DNA of 64,000 nucleotides from assembly GCF_040932485.1 (NCBI RefSeq), contig NZ_JBFRBH010000001.1, positions 3,026,212 through 3,090,211 of the forward strand. Reading direction: 5' to 3'. The position numbers were made by a program, and so were the translations under genes. The DNA comes from Gymnodinialimonas sp. 202GB13-11 (GTDB lineage: Bacteria > Pseudomonadota > Alphaproteobacteria > Rhodobacterales > Rhodobacteraceae). Shown here piece after piece: positions 59,831 through 64,000 of the stretch (positions are counted from its first letter, which is position 1; the number at the start of each line of letters is the position of its first letter). The notes below the pieces were generated by a model. It saw only the letters and a list, made by a program, of their open reading frames with translations, ran no database searches and was not told where the DNA came from.

Positions 59831-60349
59831 TTTTGCGCGCTCCATCAAGAAGAATTCCGGCCTGTCCCCTACCAGAGCGGCCCCGGATTGCAAGCCAGCG
59901 CAGCGGTCGCGCCCCATTCTCGCCACATTTGGCCCCATTTCAGATCACTCGCTGATTTGGCGCATCCAATGGCCACCTTCCGCCTGTAAAAATTGACCAA
60001 AACGTAATCCCGCGCGGCCACGCAAAAAGGTTAACGGCGGCATTCCTGCAACAGCGCGAACGCTCCGATTGCCCTAAATGCGTCAAATCGTTGACTGAAA
60101 TGAGGCTTACCCTCAGTTTGCATACCAAGCCGGACAAAAAAACACCGGCAAACATTGGGCAGGAACACGTGAGTAAGTTGATCTCAGAACGGTCGAAATC
60201 CGACCCGTCTGGTGCACTATATGCGCCAGAAGCCGTCGCCGGTATGCGCGGCGGGATCGCCACATCCACAGATCAGCAACGTGTGTCCGCAACGGGTCAA
60301 ATCCGCATGCGCCGTGAATTGGCGTGCGGACACAATACGGAGTAGAGTT
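59831..60349. other. Divergent intergenic region between pheS and the OmpA-like gene
   Basis: A 519-bp gap. An open reading stretch at 60091-60345 begins TTG, lacks a ribosome site and has no protein character, so it is not called. TTGACT at about 60090 and CTATAT near 60219 could serve as promoter elements for the OmpA-like gene; nothing stronger is seen. No tRNA or attenuator hairpin for pheS is evident. Confidence 0.45.
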
Positions 60350-61207
60350 ATGGCGATCTTCAATAAGCGTCGCAAAGCCGACGAGGCACGGGAAGAGGCG
60401 GGACAGCGCCTTGCACATGCCGCACGCCGCGCCGATCATTACCGCAAGCTGGTGGCGACGCCGTCGGTTCTTGCCGCAGCAGGCTTGTTCACCCTTTCAG
60501 GCATTGCCGGTGGTTTCCTTGCAACCGGTCAAACCGCAGCGGTTCGCACGCCAGCCGCACCAGTGCAGCCCGCCGTTGTTCCTGTCGCAGCCGTGCCCGA
60601 GGCACCGATGCCGCCGACGCTGATCGACATGACCGGCGCAGATGCCGAAACGGCAAGCGTCGTTCCAGTGGCACGCCCGGCTGAACTTGAGGCAGTGCTG
60701 GACCTTGCCGAAGCAAGCGCGGACGCCACGCCCGAGGAACCGGAAGAGCAAATTTTCACCTCCCTTTCGATTGATGCGGCAACGGGACGGGAAGAACGGC
60801 GGGCAATCCGCCCTGCCCTGACCGAAGCGCAGGCGGAGGTGTGCCGGGAGAACTTGGCAGCCGCCGCAGATCGCCTGTCGGTTCGGTTCTCGGCCAGCTC
60901 TACTGACGCAGCACCTGAGGATCTTGATGCCGCCTTCTCGTTCGCAGAAGGTGTAGCAAGCTGTGCAGGCCTTCGCATCCTGGTACGCGGCCATGCCGAT
61001 GCCACCGGAGACGAGACGCAGAACCTCTTGCTGTCTTGGGAACGGGCCGAAGCCATCATCGAGGCAATCGAGGCGGCTGGCCACGACACATCGATTTATG
61101 AACCCGTCGGCTATGGGTCGCGTCAACTTCTGAGCGATGCCCCTGCAGAACAAGCCGAAGCCCTCAGCCGCCGCGTTGAATTCGCGGTCGTGCCCTTGCG
61201 TCAGTAA
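60350..61207 (+). CDS. OmpA-family, membrane-anchored envelope protein
   Basis: A 285-residue protein. A basic cytoplasmic N-terminus (FNKRRKADEAREEAGQRLAH) precedes one transmembrane helix (about 40-60), a Pro/Ala-rich linker and an OmpA-like peptidoglycan-binding domain (about 200-285). The core GLRILVRGHADATGDETQNL, then SWERAEAIIEAIEAAGHD and GYGSRQLLSD, is conserved, with H and D residues in the expected place. It therefore likely anchors in the inner membrane and touches peptidoglycan. GGAG lies before the ATG. Confidence 0.8.
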   Translation: MAIFNKRRKADEAREEAGQRLAHAARRADHYRKLVATPSVLAAAGLFTLSGIAGGFLATGQTAAVRTPAAPVQPAVVPVAAVPEAPMPPTLIDMTGADAETASVVPVARPAELEAVLDLAEASADATPEEPEEQIFTSLSIDAATGREERRAIRPALTEAQAEVCRENLAAAADRLSVRFSASSTDAAPEDLDAAFSFAEGVASCAGLRILVRGHADATGDETQNLLLSWERAEAIIEAIEAAGHDTSIYEPVGYGSRQLLSDAPAEQAEALSRRVEFAVVPLRQ

Positions 61208-61222
61208 CAAAGGACAAACGGT

Positions 61223-61699
61223 ATGCCACTTCTTTTGAACCTCACCCTTGTCCTCGTGCTGATCGCCTCGGCGGGCGTCGGGGGCTATCTTCTGGCCCGC
61301 GCGCATTTCACTGCGACCATCGCGAACCGTGTTCTGGCCTATCAGGCCCGTCTGGCACGGGCGAACCGCGACACCAAGCAAGCCCATAAAGACATTGACC
61401 GCCTCACAGCCGAGGCTGATGTCCTGAAGGCCGATCTGGAGCGTTCGCGCGAAAGCCTGGAACGCTATGAGACCGCCTTGTTTGAGGCACAGCCCGCGGC
61501 AGCGGCACCCACCACCATGGTTGCCCCAGCTCCTGTTGAGGTCGCGCCGAGCCCCGAAATGCCGCTGGAACAGCAGGCCGAGGCTTATATCCAGCACGTC
61601 GGCGGCTATGACGATTTTGAGCGCTCCAGCGGCATGGAAGAGGCCGAGCCGGTTGCGGTTGACCCCCATCCCCATACGCTGAGCCGCGCGATCGCCTGA
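61223..61699 (+). CDS. Membrane-anchored coiled-coil protein
   Basis: A 158-residue protein with one N-terminal transmembrane helix (about residues 4-25), a basic coiled-coil (about 45-85, including LTAEADVLKADLERSRESLE) and an Ala/Pro-rich acidic tail containing GGYDDFERSSGMEEAE. It starts 15 bp after the OmpA-like gene, so the two are likely partners in the cell envelope. No family recognised. A strong terminator follows. Confidence 0.7.
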   Translation: MPLLLNLTLVLVLIASAGVGGYLLARAHFTATIANRVLAYQARLARANRDTKQAHKDIDRLTAEADVLKADLERSRESLERYETALFEAQPAAAAPTTMVAPAPVEVAPSPEMPLEQQAEAYIQHVGGYDDFERSSGMEEAEPVAVDPHPHTLSRAIA

Positions 61700-61720
61700 T
61701 CGCCAGCGCCAAAGAAAAAG

Positions 61721-61758
61721 AAAACCCCCGCCGAGCAGATCGCCCGGCGGGGGTTTTT
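61721..61758. terminator. Bidirectional intrinsic terminator
   Basis: AAAACCCCCGCCG and CGGCGGGGGTTTT form a 13-bp perfect stem around an 11-base loop, with a T-tract on the plus strand and an A-rich stretch on the other side. It separates the envelope pair from the convergent rplT. Confidence 0.88.
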
Positions 61759-61778
61759 CGTTTCGGAAAGCGTTTCGC

Positions 61779-62138
61779 TTAGAGCGCAGCTTTGGCCTGA
61801 TCTACAATGGCACCGAATGCTTCGGGCTCATGCACGGCCAGATCAGCCAGAACCTTGCGGTCCACTTCGATCCCGGCTTTCGCCAGACCGTTGATGAAGC
61901 GGCTGTATGTCAGCGCCTCATCATGGGCGCGGACAGCGGCGTTGATACGCTGGATCCACAGGGCGCGGAACTGACGCTTGCGGGCCTTACGGTCACGCGT
62001 GGCGTACTGGTTCGCCTTGTCGACGGCCTGCGTGGCGGTGCGGAAATTCCGCGAACGTGCGCCATAATAACCTTTGGCCGCGTCAAGAACCTTCTTGTGG
62101 CGGCGATGAGTGACGGTTCCACCTTTGGTACGGGACAT
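61779..62138 (-). CDS. rplT: 50S ribosomal protein L20
   Basis: A 119-residue ribosomal protein of the large subunit, needed early in 50S assembly. Sequence begins [20 protein letters not shown] and contains [20 protein letters not shown], both L20 hallmarks. It follows rpmI by 12 bp on the same strand. In many bacteria L20 represses this operon by binding its own mRNA, but no infC gene precedes here and I do not identify a leader structure. Confidence 0.97.
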   Translation of the reverse strand: MSRTKGGTVTHRRHKKVLDAAKGYYGARSRNFRTATQAVDKANQYATRDRKARKRQFRALWIQRINAAVRAHDEALTYSRFINGLAKAGIEVDRKVLADLAVHEPEAFGAIVDQAKAAL

Positions 62139-62150
62139 ATCCGGTTCTCC

Positions 62151-62351
62151 TTAGCGGTCGTAGGGCATGTAGGATTTGGCGATCTTGGTGTCGGGAGCAG
62201 ACAATTCGCTTGTCCCCCGAGCATTGCGGAGGAACTTGTTCGTCCGCTTGATCATCCCGTGCCGCTTACCGGCCTGACCGGCGAGTACCTTACCGGTGCC
62301 CGTCACTTTGAAGCGCTTCTTGGCGCTCGACTTCGTCTTCATCTTCGGCAT
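62151..62351 (-). CDS. rpmI: 50S ribosomal protein L35
   Basis: A 66-residue ribosomal protein: [20 protein letters not shown] at the N-terminus and [15 protein letters not shown] in the middle. It is first of the rpmI-rplT pair. The preceding 173 bp separate it from a divergent exoD-type gene; infC, the usual first gene, is not present. Confidence 0.97.
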   Translation of the reverse strand: MPKMKTKSSAKKRFKVTGTGKVLAGQAGKRHGMIKRTNKFLRNARGTSELSAPDTKIAKSYMPYDR

Positions 62352-62524
62352 TTCCAACTCCTCAAGTCTTACGAGTGGTTCGGGCGCGTCGCGGCATGCC
62401 GTTTTAGGCCGGACGCACCGTTCGGAAGCTGCCGCATAAAGCCAATCCCGCCGTCTGACAAGAGGAGTCTGCATAGGCAATGGGTTCTTGATGAAAGCAG
62501 TGTGGCCGCATAGGTCGGAGCGCA

Positions 62525-63127
62525 ATGGAAGAGACGACCACATCTGATGCCGAGGCACCGCCCGCATCCCTACCCGAGATCATTGACCGGGTCCTTCAGG
62601 CCGCTGAGGCCGAAACCACAGACATCCGTGCGATCCTGCATTCCTTCGGTCGAGCCAGTTTCACTCCGGTATTGCTTCTGCCCGCCATCGCCGTGGCCAC
62701 GCCGCTCAGCGGTATACCCCTGTTCTCGTCCCTGATGGGGATCTTCATCGCAATCGTATCCGCGCAGATGCTTGCCCGCAGACGACACCTCTGGCTGCCG
62801 AATTTCATCCTGTCGCGTCGGATCAGCGGGGAAAAGCTACGCGCTGCCTTCAACTGCATTCGCCCAACCGCCGTCTGGATTGATGCCCGCACCGCCAAGC
62901 GCCTCCGCCTATTGTCGCGTAGGCCGTTGATTTTCATCCCGCAGCTGATCTGCCTGCTGTCAGGGCTGCTGATGCCGTTCCTGGAATTTGTGCCATTCTC
63001 TTCTTCTGTCGCAGGCCTCGGCGTGGCGATCCTCGCCCTTGGCATGTTGGCCCGGGACGGCGTGGTTATTCTGCTGGGGTTGCTGCCATACGCGGGCGTG
63101 GCCTGGCTGATCCTGCGCGTCATCTGA
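62525..63127 (+). CDS. ExoD family exopolysaccharide-related membrane protein
   Basis: A 200-residue protein with about four helices. It matches the ExoD family (named for a Sinorhizobium protein affecting exopolysaccharide and alkali tolerance): [20 protein letters not shown], then [20 protein letters not shown], then [17 protein letters not shown]. The biochemical role is unknown. It is divergent from rpmI. Confidence 0.85.
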   Translation: MEETTTSDAEAPPASLPEIIDRVLQAAEAETTDIRAILHSFGRASFTPVLLLPAIAVATPLSGIPLFSSLMGIFIAIVSAQMLARRRHLWLPNFILSRRISGEKLRAAFNCIRPTAVWIDARTAKRLRLLSRRPLIFIPQLICLLSGLLMPFLEFVPFSSSVAGLGVAILALGMLARDGVVILLGLLPYAGVAWLILRVI

Positions 63128-63180
63128 AGCGTAAGATGACTCTCTGCGCCCAATAAGGCTCCTGAGATCGAGCAGCCGTT

Positions 63181-63411
63181 CTAATTTACCACACGTGCAG
63201 CGACCGAGATGAAAGCGTTGGGCACATCCAGCGGCGTAAGCCCATCGGTCATCTCAAAATGCAGGTAGGCGAAAAGACCAATCGCAATGCTGAACGAGAT
63301 CATGGACAGCCAAGGCCAGCGTTTGACTGTCCAGGCCCCGATGATGGACGAGAAGGAGAAGACCGCCACAATCGTGGCGATCACCAGAAGAATATCTGGC
63401 GTGACCTCCAA
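63181..63411 (-). CDS. Small membrane protein downstream of pyk
   Basis: A 76-residue protein with two transmembrane helices (about residues 6-26 and 34-51) and a short tail. It begins 2 bp after the pyk stop, so it is cotranscribed with pyruvate kinase. No family recognised; such a gene after pyk recurs in Rhodobacterales as far as I recall. Confidence 0.65.
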   Translation of the reverse strand: MEVTPDILLVIATIVAVFSFSSIIGAWTVKRWPWLSMISFSIAIGLFAYLHFEMTDGLTPLDVPNAFISVAARVVN

Positions 63412-63413
63412 AC

Positions 63414-64000
63414 CTATTCCAGCTCGGACGCGTAGATCAGGCGCTCATCACATGGGGCAATCCGCAGAATGTTGGTCGAGCCGGATTGGCCAAACGGCAC
63501 ACCTGCGGTCACAACGATCAGGTCCGACTGATCCGCCAGCTTTTCTTCAGTTGCTGCACGCACGGCGTTGATCACTGCTTCTTTGAAACGGCCGACGGTA
63601 CCGACTTTGACGCAATGGCAGCCCCAGGTCAGGCACATACGGCGCGCGGTCGCCTGGCGGCTGGTGAGCGCAAGAATAGGGACGTTAGGACGCTCACGCG
63701 CGGTCAGCGCGGCGGTGGAGCCACTTTCCGAGAAACAGCAGATCAGCTTGATGTTCGTCGTCTCGGCGATTTCCCGTGCGGCGGAGACGATCGCGTCGGC
63801 CACGGTGTCCTTGTCGCCGCCACGGGACGCTTCGATGATATTGCGGTAGGTCGGGTCGTTTTCGACCTCCTTGGCCACGTTATTCATCGTGGTCACTGCC
63901 TCAATCGGGTAGTCACCTGCTGCCGATTCCGCACTCAGCATCACGGCGTCTGCACCTTCGTAGATCGCGGCCGCGACGTCCGACACCTCAGCGCGCGTTG
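63414..64000 (-). CDS. pyk: Pyruvate kinase (C-terminal part)
   Basis: Glycolytic enzyme converting phosphoenolpyruvate and ADP to pyruvate and ATP. The gene is cut by the right edge; about 195 C-terminal residues are present. TRAEVSDVAAAIYEGADAVM, then LSAESAAGDYPIEAVTTM, belongs to the end of the catalytic barrel, and the rest (TARERPNVPILALTSRQATA, then LIVVTAGVPFGQSGSTNILR) is the C-domain. The N-terminus lies beyond position 64000. Confidence 0.95.
   Translation of the reverse strand, partial: TRAEVSDVAAAIYEGADAVMLSAESAAGDYPIEAVTTMNNVAKEVENDPTYRNIIEASRGGDKDTVADAIVSAAREIAETTNIKLICCFSESGSTAALTARERPNVPILALTSRQATARRMCLTWGCHCVKVGTVGRFKEAVINAVRAATEEKLADQSDLIVVTAGVPFGQSGSTNILRIAPCDERLIYASELE

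Noticed and set aside
60091-60345. Possible 84-residue gene ahead of the OmpA-like gene
   Set aside because: TTG start without ribosome site, no protein character, and overlap with the probable promoter region of the OmpA-like gene.
1-64000. tRNA, rRNA, CRISPR, insertion sequence, prophage, or defence cluster
   Set aside because: No cloverleaf-like segments, repeats with spacers, transposase, integrase or nuclease-ATPase clusters were found in reading the gaps and genes.

Overview
The window is a gene-dense, high-GC stretch of alphaproteobacterial chromosome, almost certainly from the Rhodobacterales (Rhodobacteraceae/Roseobacter group). Pointers are an L-malyl-CoA/beta-methylmalyl-CoA lyase of exactly 318 residues, a polyprenyl diphosphate synthase of the ubiquinone side-chain type, lysA followed by a TIGR02302/DUF4175 protein, a zinc-ribbon protein next to ftsEX and plsC, a def / def-like / fmt cluster, and many very small RSP/DUF1127-style genes. 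I see no rRNA, tRNA, CRISPR array, insertion sequence, phage or plasmid gene, so this looks like core and shell genome. Genus and species cannot be fixed from the sequence alone.

Layout. 1-5.5 kb: truncated folK, a NYN-domain protein coupled to a secreted protein, a TetR regulator divergent from a DUF1772 membrane protein, cytochrome b561 with an EF-hand protein, MarR, a peroxiredoxin-like protein and a GNAT acetyltransferase. 5.7-12.9 kb: a mostly forward series of tightly packed genes (ispH, a DsbA-fold isomerase, a phytanoyl-CoA dioxygenase-like protein, LysE, DUF3429, a methyltransferase, rnhA, NUDIX, a TRIC-like channel) ending in a small secreted protein. 13-18.6 kb: greA, argH with a 49-residue lipoprotein behind it, a TlpA-like thioredoxin, tag and a stand-alone EAL protein. 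18.7-20.8 kb: phaA and phaB for polyhydroxybutyrate precursor synthesis, each followed by a strong terminator. 20.9-24.7 kb: an EamA transporter, three tiny basic proteins divergent from a LysR regulator, DUF465, a TrmN6-like methyltransferase and DUF2007. 24.7-30 kb: polyprenyl synthase, ispE, a large TPR protein and ETF-ubiquinone oxidoreductase. 30-38.7 kb: lysA, DUF4175, zinc-ribbon protein, ftsE-ftsX-plsC and a PPOX-like flavoprotein. 38.7-44.4 kb: accA, a 5TM receptor-like protein, mcl1, fmt, a catalytically broken deformylase paralogue and def. 44.5-51.4 kb: a PatB/MalY enzyme, a mobA operon, azlCD and Lrp with alanine dehydrogenase. 51.4-64 kb: mscL, GST, a GMC oxidoreductase, YtoQ, pheT and pheS separated by two genes, an OmpA-like envelope pair, rplT-rpmI, ExoD and the 3' part of pyk.

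How genes work together. Isoprenoid and quinone supply is represented by ispH, ispE and polyprenyl synthase, with ETF-QO delivering electrons to ubiquinone. Carbon storage and acetyl-CoA assimilation are represented by phaA, phaB and mcl1 (ethylmalonyl-CoA pathway), alongside accA. Translation genes are greA (transcription elongation), def, fmt, pheST, rplT and rpmI. Envelope and division genes are ftsEX, plsC, mscL, the OmpA-like pair and the DUF4175 protein.

No obvious new multi-gene defence or mobile system is present. The most interesting signals are regulatory or small. Three near-identical CCGTAA-N6-TTAC palindromes link a TetR/DUF1772 promoter to a lysE gene 7 kb away. Three tiny basic genes face a LysR gene that carries a near-perfect operator against its start codon. 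A guanine-quadruplex motif sits inside the loop of an 11-bp inverted repeat ahead of an EamA transporter. Other points are a deformylase paralogue lacking both key catalytic residues, a palindrome array before lysA, and pheS/pheT split by a hydrolase and a coupled unknown gene.
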